From: Bacteroidetes bacterium UBA4408
Lineage (GTDB): Bacteria > Bacteroidota > Bacteroidia > UBA4408
Direction: 5' to 3'
Length of the DNA stretch: 13,563 nt
NCBI GenBank assembly: GCA_002389785.1
Contig: DGQS01000086.1
Span: 1 to 13,563, forward strand
Positions 8,213 to 13,563 of this stretch are shown one piece after another. Both the position numbers and the translations under genes were made by a program. Within the stretch, counting starts at the first letter, position 1, and the number at the start of each line of letters is the position of its first letter. The notes beneath the pieces were generated by a model that did not search any database, was not told the DNA's origin, and was given only the letters and a program-made list of their open reading frames with translations.

Positions 8213-8650
8213 ATGACAACAGCCGAAATTAAAACAAACAAGGGTACATTAAAAGTTGAGTTTTATGATAAAGATGCGCCCAACACAGTGAAAAACTTTA
8301 CAGACTTAGCAAAAAAAGGATTTTACGATGGATTGACATTTCATCGCGTGATACCTGATTTTGTAGTGCAAGGCGGTTGTCCAAAAGGTACCGGCACAGG
8401 AGGACCAGGATACAAAATTAAATGTGAATTGGATGGAGGCAATCAATACCACGATCGAGGTGTACTTTCAATGGCTCATGCAGGAAGGGATACCGGCGGT
8501 TCACAGTTTTTTATTGTATTGAGTCGCAACAATACCGCACACCTTGATAGAAATCACACTTGTTTTGGAAAAGTGGTTGATGGACTGGATATACTTGACG
8601 ATATTCGCATGGGCGATGTAATGGAAAAAATTACGATCAACGAAAATTAA
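8213..8650 (+). CDS. Cyclophilin-type peptidyl-prolyl cis-trans isomerase
   Basis: A protein-folding enzyme that interconverts cis and trans Xaa-Pro bonds. At 145 residues it is a minimal cyclophilin domain with no signal peptide, so it is cytoplasmic (PpiB-like). Diagnostic stretches are [23 protein letters not shown] (about 28-50, with the catalytic Arg of FHRVI), [33 protein letters not shown] (with the conserved Gln-Phe-Phe of the active site) and [15 protein letters not shown]. All expected catalytic residues appear intact. The ATG at 8213 is preceded by an A+T-rich leader without a Shine-Dalgarno sequence. The stop is followed after only 2 bases by the ATG of a secreted protein of unknown function, so the two are probably co-transcribed and translationally coupled. 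Confidence 0.95.
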   Translation: MTTAEIKTNKGTLKVEFYDKDAPNTVKNFTDLAKKGFYDGLTFHRVIPDFVVQGGCPKGTGTGGPGYKIKCELDGGNQYHDRGVLSMAHAGRDTGGSQFFIVLSRNNTAHLDRNHTCFGKVVDGLDILDDIRMGDVMEKITINEN

Positions 8651-8652
8651 CC

Positions 8653-9126
8653 ATGAAAAAAAGTACACTTGTTTGTCTTTTATTTTTATCTGTAATGGCA
8701 GTTAATGCTGCCATTACAGATAAAAAATTAAAATGCGCAGCAGCCAGTTCTCAACAATTTATGGGAGGTGCAGCTGGTAGTCCTTCCGGCGTTCGTTACG
8801 TTTTTAAAGTGGTGGCAATTGCCGGCAGTGAAAATTTGATAATTGATCAATCATGGATCAAGAATGAATACCACGATGTAACAGTTTACAACAAAAAAAA
8901 TGGTGGTGCTGCATTTTCAAAAAACGACACCTTAGTGATTACAGTCAATACTTACACTACGGGCACTTTCCAATTAAACAATCAACAAGTTACTGAAAAT
9001 GCAACTCAACTTGCTATACCTTGCGAATACAAAGGTGAAGCTTTAATAGGTTATACAATCGGGGGAAAACGAAAATACCTTATCGTAAAAAAAATAGTTG
9101 AATTGCCGCGTGAAAACCGCCAATAA
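8653..9126 (+). CDS. Secreted protein of unknown function, coupled to cyclophilin
   Basis: I do not recognise this 157-residue protein. Residues 1-20 are a clear Sec signal peptide (MKK start, hydrophobic core, cleavage near VNAA). The mature part has a small Gly/Ala/Ser-rich stretch (GGAAGSPSG, about 38-46), then alternating polar and hydrophobic segments that suggest a beta-sandwich. It ends in a basic region (GKRKYLIVKK, about 138-147). Two cysteines, C28 and C124, could form one disulfide in the periplasm. There is no lipobox and no membrane segment beyond the signal. The ATG lies 2 bases after the cyclophilin stop. Codons 11-25 contain a perfect 19-bp inverted repeat, listed separately. 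It is convergent with the NlpC lipoprotein gene, 5 bases apart. A periplasmic or secreted role is an inference from the signal peptide only. Confidence 0.8.
   Translation: MKKSTLVCLLFLSVMAVNAAITDKKLKCAAASSQQFMGGAAGSPSGVRYVFKVVAIAGSENLIIDQSWIKNEYHDVTVYNKKNGGAAFSKNDTLVITVNTYTTGTFQLNNQQVTENATQLAIPCEYKGEALIGYTIGGKRKYLIVKKIVELPRENRQ
8683..8726. repeat. Perfect 19-bp inverted repeat with 6-base loop inside a CDS
   Basis: The left arm TTTTTATCTGTAATGGCAG (8683-8701) is the exact reverse complement of the right arm at 8708-8726; the loop is TTAATG. The outer five pairs are A/T and the core is TCTGTAATGGCAG. It lies 30 bases after the ATG of the secreted protein and covers the end of its signal peptide. 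It resembles a bidirectional terminator-like stem but is within coding sequence, so it may act as an RNA hairpin affecting readthrough or translation. Confidence 0.9.
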
Positions 9127-9131
9127 TTTTA

Positions 9132-9656
9132 CTAATACACGCGCATTATTTTCACAAAACTTTTTTGATAGTAAGGCATATCTAGTGTGTCTTCAATAAC
9201 ACCGGCCTTCAAGGTTGAATGGATAAAAGTAACTTGACCGTCGTTACTTATTTTAGTTATGAGTCCTACATGATTTATCCCTTTTGCCTTCCCTGACGTT
9301 TCGAAAAATAATAAATCTCCTACTGCAGCTTCAGACTTACTAACTTCTTCACCAACGCTCGATTGCTCGCGGGAAGTGCGGGGCAAATCAACTGCAATTT
9401 TTTTAAATGAGGTATAAACCAATCCCGAACAATCCATACCGTGCGAATCGGTTCCACCCATTTTATATGCAGTGTTTTTGTACTTGAGTGCCTCCATTAG
9501 AAGAACCTTCGTTTTTGTATCGCGTTCGGATAATGCATTAACCTCGGTTGATTTTGTTACTCTTTTTGTATTTCCGCAGGAAGCTATCAACAGCGTGCAA
9601 TAAGCAATCAACAATCCACTGCAAATGCAATTAAGTATTGTCCTTCCTTTGATCAT
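9132..9656 (-). CDS. NlpC/P60-family lipoprotein (cell-wall peptidase)
   Basis: A probable peptidoglycan gamma-D-glutamyl endopeptidase tethered to the membrane. The 174-residue protein starts with a lipoprotein signal: a hydrophobic stretch (about 9-25) ending in the lipobox LIASC, with C27 as the lipidated cysteine. After a polar linker comes the NlpC/P60 domain. DCSGLVY holds the catalytic C76, INHVGLI holds H129 and FIHST holds the third triad residue H146. DLPRTSREQ and VGDLLFF are also typical of the family, so the enzyme looks intact. The ATG at 9656 is only 2 bases after the stop of a 38-residue membrane-protein gene, which points to one transcript and translational coupling. Together with the M23 protein, it is the second cell-wall hydrolase in the window, though the two genes are not adjacent. 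Confidence 0.92.
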   Translation of the reverse strand: MIKGRTILNCICSGLLIAYCTLLIASCGNTKRVTKSTEVNALSERDTKTKVLLMEALKYKNTAYKMGGTDSHGMDCSGLVYTSFKKIAVDLPRTSREQSSVGEEVSKSEAAVGDLLFFETSGKAKGINHVGLITKISNDGQVTFIHSTLKAGVIEDTLDMPYYQKSFVKIMRVY

Positions 9657-9658
9657 TG

Positions 9659-9775
9659 TTAAATAATAAGTAACATACAGATTATTACCCCCAATATAAT
9701 TACCAGGTACATAACAAAATCAACTAAAAAATACTTCTTATTTTTTTCGTAAAAGTTCTTTAAAAAAGAAATCAT
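9659..9775 (-). CDS. Small membrane protein, 38 residues, unknown function
   Basis: A short gene that standard length cut-offs miss. It starts with ATG at 9775 and stops with TAA at 9661-9659. The N-terminus MISFLKNFYEKNKKYF is basic and amphipathic; residues about 17-38 (LVDFVMYLVIILGVIICMLL and then two Ile) form a single hydrophobic helix, so an N-in single-pass inner-membrane protein is likely. Support comes from a perfect TAnnTTTG box at 9790-9797 just upstream, the sensible protein composition, and the 2-base spacing to the NlpC lipoprotein start. I know no named family for it. It might assist or regulate the lipoprotein, or act as a leader cistron, but that is inference. A chance open frame in A+T-rich DNA is the alternative. 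Confidence 0.62.
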   Translation of the reverse strand: MISFLKNFYEKNKKYFLVDFVMYLVIILGVIICMLLII

Positions 9776-9789
9776 TGTGCAGTTTTTTA

Positions 9790-9797
9790 CAAAGATA
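9790..9797 (-). promoter_or_regulatory. Putative -7 promoter box for the small-protein/NlpC operon (TATCTTTG)
   Basis: On the minus strand the sequence is TATCTTTG, a perfect TAnnTTTG, ending 14 bases before the ATG at 9775. The leader would be only about 10 bases. This is the same octamer as at hemL. No TTG lies at -33. Three of its bases are part of the neighbouring dyad. Confidence 0.55.
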
Positions 9798-9820
9798 CCG
9801 GCTTATTGAAAAGCTGGTAT
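9795..9820. repeat. Interrupted dyad, possible operator
   Basis: ATACCGGCTT (9795-9804) and AAGCTGGTAT (9811-9820) form a 10-bp inverted repeat with one mismatch (a G-T wobble in RNA) around the 6-base spacer ATTGAA. It sits just upstream of, and overlaps by three bases, the -7 box of the small-protein/NlpC operon, and about 40 bases before the -7 box of the divergent transporter gene. The location fits a repressor or activator site; no regulator is known from the sequence. Confidence 0.4.
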
Positions 9821-9861
9821 AACAAGTTTCAGAAGTAATCAACACAACACAGTTAAATTAG

Positions 9862-9869
9862 TAGTTTTG
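9862..9869 (+). promoter_or_regulatory. Putative -7 promoter box for the RarD-like gene (TAGTTTTG)
   Basis: TAGTTTTG matches TAnnTTTG perfectly and ends only 7 bases before the ATG at 9877. Transcription would start at or within a few bases of the start codon, giving a leaderless or nearly leaderless mRNA. No TTG is found at the expected -33 spacing. Confidence 0.5.
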
Positions 9870-9876
9870 TAACCGT

Positions 9877-10779
9877 ATGGATACAAAAATACCTTATTTC
9901 GCTGCAGCACTTGGATCCTTTATTATTTGGGGGTTCATTAGCTTTTGTTTACATCCGCTTCATTTATATAATTCGGCCGATATTTTATTTTTCCGTATAT
10001 TTTTTTCAGCCGGAATTATTTCTATGGTGACTTTTATTTTGCGTTCAAAAAACTTTCAAAAGCAAGCCGGAATATTTAAAAACCTCAGCTCTCAACAAAA
10101 AAAACAAACGGTTTTACTAACTGTGTTAGGAGGAATACTGCTTACTGCTAATTGGTTTTTTTACATTTATGTGATGAATCAAATAAGTATAAAAGCGGCT
10201 TCATTTGCGTATTTAATTTGTCCAATTATTACAGCAATTTTGGCTTCTCTTATTTTAAAAGAAAAATTAAAATTAATTCAATGGATAGCTGTTGCACTAA
10301 GTATGATAAGTTGTGTAATGTTGGGAACAACCTCTTTTATTGAACTGCTTTTTAGTCTTATTGTTGCTTTATCGTATGCCTTTTACCTGATTTCGCAAAA
10401 GCGCAATAGCCATATCGAAAAGTTTGTAATACTTACCTTTCAAATGATTTCCTCTGCAGTTTTATTACTTCCCTTTTTTCCGGTATTCTCCACACAAATT
10501 CCCGGTGAAATTTCGTTTTATTTATTGATCGTTATTTTGGCGGTTGTATTTACCATTATTCCGTTATTACTAAACTTAATAGCCTTAAAACGTATCGACA
10601 GCGCCACAATGGGTATACTTTTGTACATCAATCCCTTGTTAAATTTCAGTATCGCCTTTTTTTATTTTCATGAAAAGGCAAACTCAGCACAGTTTCTGGC
10701 TTATAGTATTTTGTTGCTATCTATTGTTCTATTTAATTGGAATACTTTTAGTAAAAATAGTCAGACCCAGAAAGTCTAA
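9877..10779 (+). CDS. rarD: RarD-like EamA/DMT-family transporter
   Basis: An inner-membrane transporter of the drug/metabolite superfamily with two EamA repeats. The 300 residues contain about ten hydrophobic helices. Features resembling RarD are SFIIWGF in helix 1, the segment GGILLTANWFFYIYVMN (about 85-105) matching the RarD GGNWLLFIWAVN region, LKEKLKLIQW after helix 4, and GILLYINPLLNF then FFYFHEK in the last repeat, matching the GFFQYIGP and FYGEK region of RarD. RarD is named for chloramphenicol sensitivity in other bacteria; its natural substrate is poorly defined, so the substrate here is unknown. The final residues are basic and polar. It is divergent from the small-protein/NlpC operon, and its stop lies 3 bases from the stop of the convergent AIM24-family gene. 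Confidence 0.82.
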   Translation: MDTKIPYFAAALGSFIIWGFISFCLHPLHLYNSADILFFRIFFSAGIISMVTFILRSKNFQKQAGIFKNLSSQQKKQTVLLTVLGGILLTANWFFYIYVMNQISIKAASFAYLICPIITAILASLILKEKLKLIQWIAVALSMISCVMLGTTSFIELLFSLIVALSYAFYLISQKRNSHIEKFVILTFQMISSAVLLLPFFPVFSTQIPGEISFYLLIVILAVVFTIIPLLLNLIALKRIDSATMGILLYINPLLNFSIAFFYFHEKANSAQFLAYSILLLSIVLFNWNTFSKNSQTQKV

Positions 10780-10782
10780 ATA

Positions 10783-11580
10783 TTACATACCATCACCATC
10801 CAATAAATTTCCTAGTCCGCCCAAAATGCTTCCTTCTTCTTTACGACCACCGGCTCTGCCATACGATATAATACGGCTGGCCAACCGGCTAATTGGTAAC
10901 GATTGAATCCAAACCTTTCCCGGGCCTCTAAGTGTAGCAAAAAACAAGCCTTCACCTCCAAAAATGGTATTTTTAATACCTCCCACAAATTGAATATCGT
11001 AATCAACTCCACTGGTAAACGCAACGATACATCCGGTATCAATTTTTATTAATTCGCCCGGTAATAAATTACGTTCAATTATATTTCCACCAGCGTGCAC
11101 AAAAGCCATTCCGTCGCCTTCCAATTTTTGCATTATAAATCCTTCTCCTCCAAAAATACCGGTACCAAGTTTCTTTTGAAATTCAATACCAACGCTAACT
11201 CCTTTAGCGGCGCATAAAAAGGCATCTTTCTGACAAATCACTTTACCTTGCAGTTGAAACAAATCCATGGCAATAATTTTACCGCAATATGGGGCGGCAA
11301 ACATGGCTCTTTTTTTCCCGGTTCCGGTATTTGTAAAGGCGGTCATAAATAAACTTTCACCTGTAAGCAAACGCTTTCCTGCTGAAAATAATTTATTCAT
11401 AAAACCCCCTCCTGCACTTTGAGAACCGTCACCAAAAATGGTTTCCATTTGAATTTCATTGTCCATCATCATAAAGCTACCCGACTCGGCAACGACTGTT
11501 TCTTGAGGGTCTAACTCAATTTCTACGGACTGCATTTCTTCACCTAAAATTTTATAATCTATTTCATGATTCGTCTTCAT
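10783..11580 (-). CDS. AIM24-family (TIGR00266-type) protein
   Basis: A 265-residue member of the AIM24 / TIGR00266 family, named after a yeast mitochondrial protein; the molecular function of the bacterial members is not established. It has the family pattern of a beta-rich fold with repeated Gly-rich turns: [12 protein letters not shown] (about 30-41), [13 protein letters not shown] (about 71-83), [23 protein letters not shown] (about 142-164) and [23 protein letters not shown] (about 207-229). A Gly-rich tail (about 244-265) follows. There is no signal peptide or membrane helix. I chose the ATG at 11580; an in-frame TTG at 11604 would add eight residues but lies inside the -7 promoter box. 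It is divergent from the SRPBCC gene. Confidence 0.88.
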   Translation of the reverse strand: MKTNHEIDYKILGEEMQSVEIELDPQETVVAESGSFMMMDNEIQMETIFGDGSQSAGGGFMNKLFSAGKRLLTGESLFMTAFTNTGTGKKRAMFAAPYCGKIIAMDLFQLQGKVICQKDAFLCAAKGVSVGIEFQKKLGTGIFGGEGFIMQKLEGDGMAFVHAGGNIIERNLLPGELIKIDTGCIVAFTSGVDYDIQFVGGIKNTIFGGEGLFFATLRGPGKVWIQSLPISRLASRIISYGRAGGRKEEGSILGGLGNLLDGDGM

Positions 11581-11601
11581 AGTTTTATTTTTTATGCCTT
11601 G

Positions 11602-11609
11602 CAAATTTA
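11602..11609 (-). promoter_or_regulatory. Putative -7 promoter box for the AIM24-family gene (TAAATTTG)
   Basis: The minus strand reads TAAATTTG, a perfect TAnnTTTG, 21 bases before the ATG at 11580. The leader would be about 15-18 bases. The TTG of this box is the in-frame codon that a naive start call would choose, so the box argues for the ATG start. No -33 TTG is seen. Confidence 0.55.
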
Positions 11610-11735
11610 GAAAAGGTTTATAAAATCCGTTGTGTTAATTCTGCTAAAAAAGTAATGTAGCAACATTCATGTGAAGTAATTCTAGGAGGGTATACTGCAG
11701 CTACAAATACAGCATAGGGTACAGTTAAGTTGCAT

Positions 11736-11764
11736 TTGTTATTTTCTAAAAAATTTTAATTTTG
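11736..11764 (+). promoter_or_regulatory. Putative promoter for the SRPBCC gene (TTG-N18-TAATTTTG)
   Basis: This is the only site in the window where both expected elements are seen. TTG at 11736-11738 lies 18 bases before TAATTTTG at 11757-11764, close to the Bacteroidota -33/-7 layout of TTG, about 19 bases, TAnnTTTG. The leader to the ATG at 11789 would be about 20 bases. An in-frame TTG at 11762 falls within the -7 box and is not a start. Confidence 0.62.
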
Positions 11765-11788
11765 AAAATCGAACCCAACCCCTTTAAA

Positions 11789-12337
11789 ATGAAAACACTT
11801 AAAAAAATTGGAATTGCACTGCTTGTTCTAGTACTACTGTTAATTGCCGGCTCCTTCTTTTTATCTTCAAAATCACATGTTGAACGATCCATTGTGATTA
11901 AGGCTTCAGATTCGTTGGTATTTGATAAGATAAACAACCTTAAAAATTTTATTACCTGGATGCCCTGGGCTAAAAAAGACCCTGCCATACAAATGGACTT
12001 TTTTGGTGCCGAAAAAGGACTCGGACAGGGATATACTTGGCGCAGCGATAAAAGCGAGGTAGGAAATGGTAAAATGACCATCGTTCAAAGTACTCCCAAC
12101 ACTATGGTTGTTATGGAAATGGAGTTTGAAGGTATGGGAAAATCTGGGGCAACTTTTACCTTGAATAAAGAGGCAGAAGGATCAAAAATTACTTGGGCAT
12201 TAGACTCTAACGGAGAAGGAATGCCGGCAATGCTTACGGTGCCTCACAAATACATGAGTCTTTTTATGGATAAAATGGTGGGACCCGATTTTGAACTTGG
12301 CCTCAACAATTTAAAGGCAGCTTGCGAAGCAAATTAA
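11789..12337 (+). CDS. Membrane-anchored SRPBCC (START-like) protein
   Basis: A 182-residue protein with an N-terminal hydrophobic helix (about 7-25, preceded by MKTLKK) followed by an SRPBCC/polyketide-cyclase-like domain with a helix-grip fold that binds hydrophobic ligands. The domain start HVERSIVIKASDSLVFDKI (about 30-48) fits the usual first strand and helix. NFITWMPWAKKDP (about 53-65), GLGQGYTWRSDK (about 77-88) and GMGKSGATFTL also fit this group, and a C-terminal helix with FELGLNNLKAACE closes the fold. The helix is more likely a membrane anchor than a cleaved signal, since no small-residue cleavage site is clear. The ligand and role are unknown. The start is the ATG at 11789, after a good promoter. 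Its stop codon overlaps that of the convergent acyltransferase gene in TTAA. Confidence 0.82.
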   Translation: MKTLKKIGIALLVLVLLLIAGSFFLSSKSHVERSIVIKASDSLVFDKINNLKNFITWMPWAKKDPAIQMDFFGAEKGLGQGYTWRSDKSEVGNGKMTIVQSTPNTMVVMEMEFEGMGKSGATFTLNKEAEGSKITWALDSNGEGMPAMLTVPHKYMSLFMDKMVGPDFELGLNNLKAACEAN

Positions 12338-13098
12338 ACTTCGGTAAGTTGCGCTCTGGCAGCCGGATAGAAACTATCGCTTTGTTCAATCGACTCCATA
12401 ATTTGAGCCAATATAGTATCGGAATCGGCTGAGTAATCAATTTGTAAAGGAGCTTTAAATTTTATTGAAAATTGTACGCCTCGCTTTTTTAAACGCAATC
12501 CCTTTTTGTCGAAGGCACGTCTAAACCCATTAATAACAACCGGAATAACAATCGGTTGATAGTGCTTAATAATGTGAACTGTTCCTCTACGTCCGGGCGC
12601 ATAGGGCGTTGTCGTACCTTGCGGAAAAGTAATCACTCTCCCCTGCTGCAAGGCCTTTTCGATGTTTGAAAATTCATTTACGTCTACTTTGCGCTTAATG
12701 TCTTTTCCTGCTTCTCGCCAAGTTCGCTTAACTTGCACCGAACCCACGTATCCAAATATTTTTGGCAAAATACCTGCTTTCATTGTTTCCTGTGCTGCAA
12801 TAAAACTGGTATTAGTTACCGGATTTAATAAATAAATTGGATTGGAGATACTATTCCTGAATTTCCATTTTACACTACAAAAAATATGTAGATAGGCGAT
12901 TACATCTGCAAAATAGGTTTGGTGATTGCTTACAAAGAGAATATTGCGATCGGGCAATTTTTCAAAATGTTCGGTTCCTTCAATTTTAGTTGAATTTAAC
13001 CAGCTAAAACTAGGATAGGTTAACATGCCAATTAGAGAAATCAAAATGCGCTTGATCAACACAATATTCCCGAAAACATCCCTTTTTACAACTTGCAT
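12334..13098 (-). CDS. PlsC-like 1-acyl-glycerol-3-phosphate acyltransferase
   Basis: A membrane-associated acyltransferase of the PlsC/LPLAT family that would acylate lysophosphatidic acid or a related lysolipid in phospholipid synthesis. The 254 residues contain motif I as SNHQTYFAD, with H59 and D65, and motif III as FPQGTTT (158-164), followed by PVVINGFRRAF (about 186-196), the motif IV region. Two points differ from the textbook enzyme: the His-Asp spacing is five residues instead of four, and Gln160 replaces the Glu of FPEGT. From memory, Bacteroidota relatives share both, so it may be a subfamily rather than a broken enzyme; substrate use may differ. The N-terminus has one hydrophobic stretch (about 11-30). 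The ATG at 13098 is 10 bases after the stop of the SpoIIE-type gene, suggesting one operon. Confidence 0.87.
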   Translation of the reverse strand: MQVVKRDVFGNIVLIKRILISLIGMLTYPSFSWLNSTKIEGTEHFEKLPDRNILFVSNHQTYFADVIAYLHIFCSVKWKFRNSISNPIYLLNPVTNTSFIAAQETMKAGILPKIFGYVGSVQVKRTWREAGKDIKRKVDVNEFSNIEKALQQGRVITFPQGTTTPYAPGRRGTVHIIKHYQPIVIPVVINGFRRAFDKKGLRLKKRGVQFSIKFKAPLQIDYSADSDTILAQIMESIEQSDSFYPAARAQLTEV

Positions 13099-13108
13099 AA
13101 TACTGCGC

Positions 13109-13563
13109 TTAGGTTTTAATCCCTATTACCAAAACATCATCAACCTGTTCATTGTCGGACTTCCATGCTTCAAAATTGAGCTGAAGCTTTTCCTTTTGAC
13201 GTTCCATTGGCAATTGTACAATAGTAGTAAGTAATTCCTTAAGTTGAGCGTATTTAAACTTTTTATTTTGATGTCCGCCAAATTGATCTGCATATCCATC
13301 GCTGTATAAATAAATACAATCACCCGCTTGTAAGTCTATTTCATGGTTGGTAAAAGGCTTCGGAGTACCTGAATAAATTCCTATAGGTTGCTTATCGCCT
13401 TTGTACTCGGTAAGTTGATTGTTGCGAATTAAAATAAGTGGGTTGTTGGCACCAGCAAACTGTAGTTTTTTGTTTTCTATACAACCGATCGCGATATCCA
13501 TACCATCTCTACTTACGCCGACTGCACCCGTTTGCTTTAATGCTTTAATTCCTTCTTCTCTAA
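13109..13563 (-). CDS. SpoIIE-type PP2C serine/threonine phosphatase, C-terminal part (5' end outside window)
   Basis: The frame is open to the window edge, with residues such as GAVGVSRDG before the internal Met at 13501, so the start is outside and this is only the C-terminal ~151 residues. The motifs fit a SpoIIE/RsbU-type PP2C phosphatase domain: DGMDIAIGCI with a metal-binding Asp, LQFAGANNPLILIRN, GDKQPIGIY, then LYSDGYADQFGG with a second metal-binding Asp. The end NEQVDDVLVIGIKT carries the last conserved Asp pair. Such proteins often have sensor, TPR or 7TM regions upstream and control signalling by dephosphorylating a partner, for example an anti-sigma antagonist; the sensor part cannot be seen here. 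It lies 10 bases upstream of the acyltransferase gene on the same strand. Confidence 0.88.
   Translation of the reverse strand, partial: REEGIKALKQTGAVGVSRDGMDIAIGCIENKKLQFAGANNPLILIRNNQLTEYKGDKQPIGIYSGTPKPFTNHEIDLQAGDCIYLYSDGYADQFGGHQNKKFKYAQLKELLTTIVQLPMERQKEKLQLNFEAWKSDNEQVDDVLVIGIKT

Noticed and set aside
11653..11667. AATGT-AGCA-ACATT inverted repeat in the AIM24/SRPBCC region
   Set aside because: Arms of five bases in A+T-rich DNA are common; there is no second copy or fitting position.
1..13563. A defence island, CRISPR array, toxin-antitoxin pair or mobile element
   Set aside because: All large genes fit housekeeping families; there are no spaced repeats, transposase or integrase motifs, or target-site duplications. 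The RecD/Dda-like helicase alone is not evidence of defence.

Overview
The window looks like ordinary chromosomal DNA of a Bacteroidota (Bacteroidetes) bacterium. It is A+T-rich. Most starts lack a clear Shine-Dalgarno sequence. Several start-proximal regions carry the phylum's typical -7 promoter box TAnnTTTG. The proteins also have the flavour of that phylum: a membrane desaturase with a QxxHH third box, a PlsC-like acyltransferase with FPQGTTT, a SpoIIE phosphatase ending in a DGYADQFGG region, and an M23-LysM hydrolase. I see no rRNA, tRNA, IS element, CRISPR array, phage gene or clear rho-independent terminator.

Layout. 1-352 (+) is the C-terminal part of a UbiA-type prenyltransferase cut by the window edge. 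Convergent to it are a fatty-acid desaturase (441-1193, -) and hemL, glutamate-1-semialdehyde aminomutase (1321-2628, -). hemL is divergent from kynU, kynureninase (2722-3993, +), across a small palindrome made of two back-to-back -7 boxes. A RecD/Dda-like SF1 helicase (4120-5559, +) follows, then a tight pair of a PPK2-type polyphosphate kinase and mobA (5667-7026, +). Convergent to mobA is a secreted M23 endopeptidase with a LysM domain (7023-7982, -). Next come a cyclophilin and a coupled secreted protein of unknown function (8213-9126, +). A two-gene unit of an unannotated 38-residue membrane protein and an NlpC/P60 lipoprotein lies on the minus strand (9775-9132). It is divergent from a RarD-like transporter (9877-10779, +). 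An AIM24-family protein (10783-11580, -) is divergent from a membrane-anchored SRPBCC protein (11789-12337, +). Last, a PlsC-like acyltransferase (12334-13098, -) sits just downstream of a SpoIIE-type phosphatase that runs off the window end.

The genes are mainly housekeeping: lipid and prenyl chemistry, haem precursor, tryptophan breakdown, molybdenum cofactor, polyphosphate and nucleotide phosphorylation, protein folding and cell-wall turnover. They do not form one pathway, and I found no convincing new multi-gene system. The most interesting points are local. They are the hidden small membrane-protein gene translationally coupled to the NlpC lipoprotein, a perfect 19-bp inverted repeat inside the signal-peptide codons of the unknown secreted protein, the symmetric divergent promoter between hemL and kynU, a dyad overlapping the small-gene promoter, and four convergent junctions with 0-5 bp between genes. 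Two of those four share the same TTAA for both stop codons. No gene-free stretch exceeds 300 bases; the longest is 7983-8212, which holds the promoter of the cyclophilin gene.
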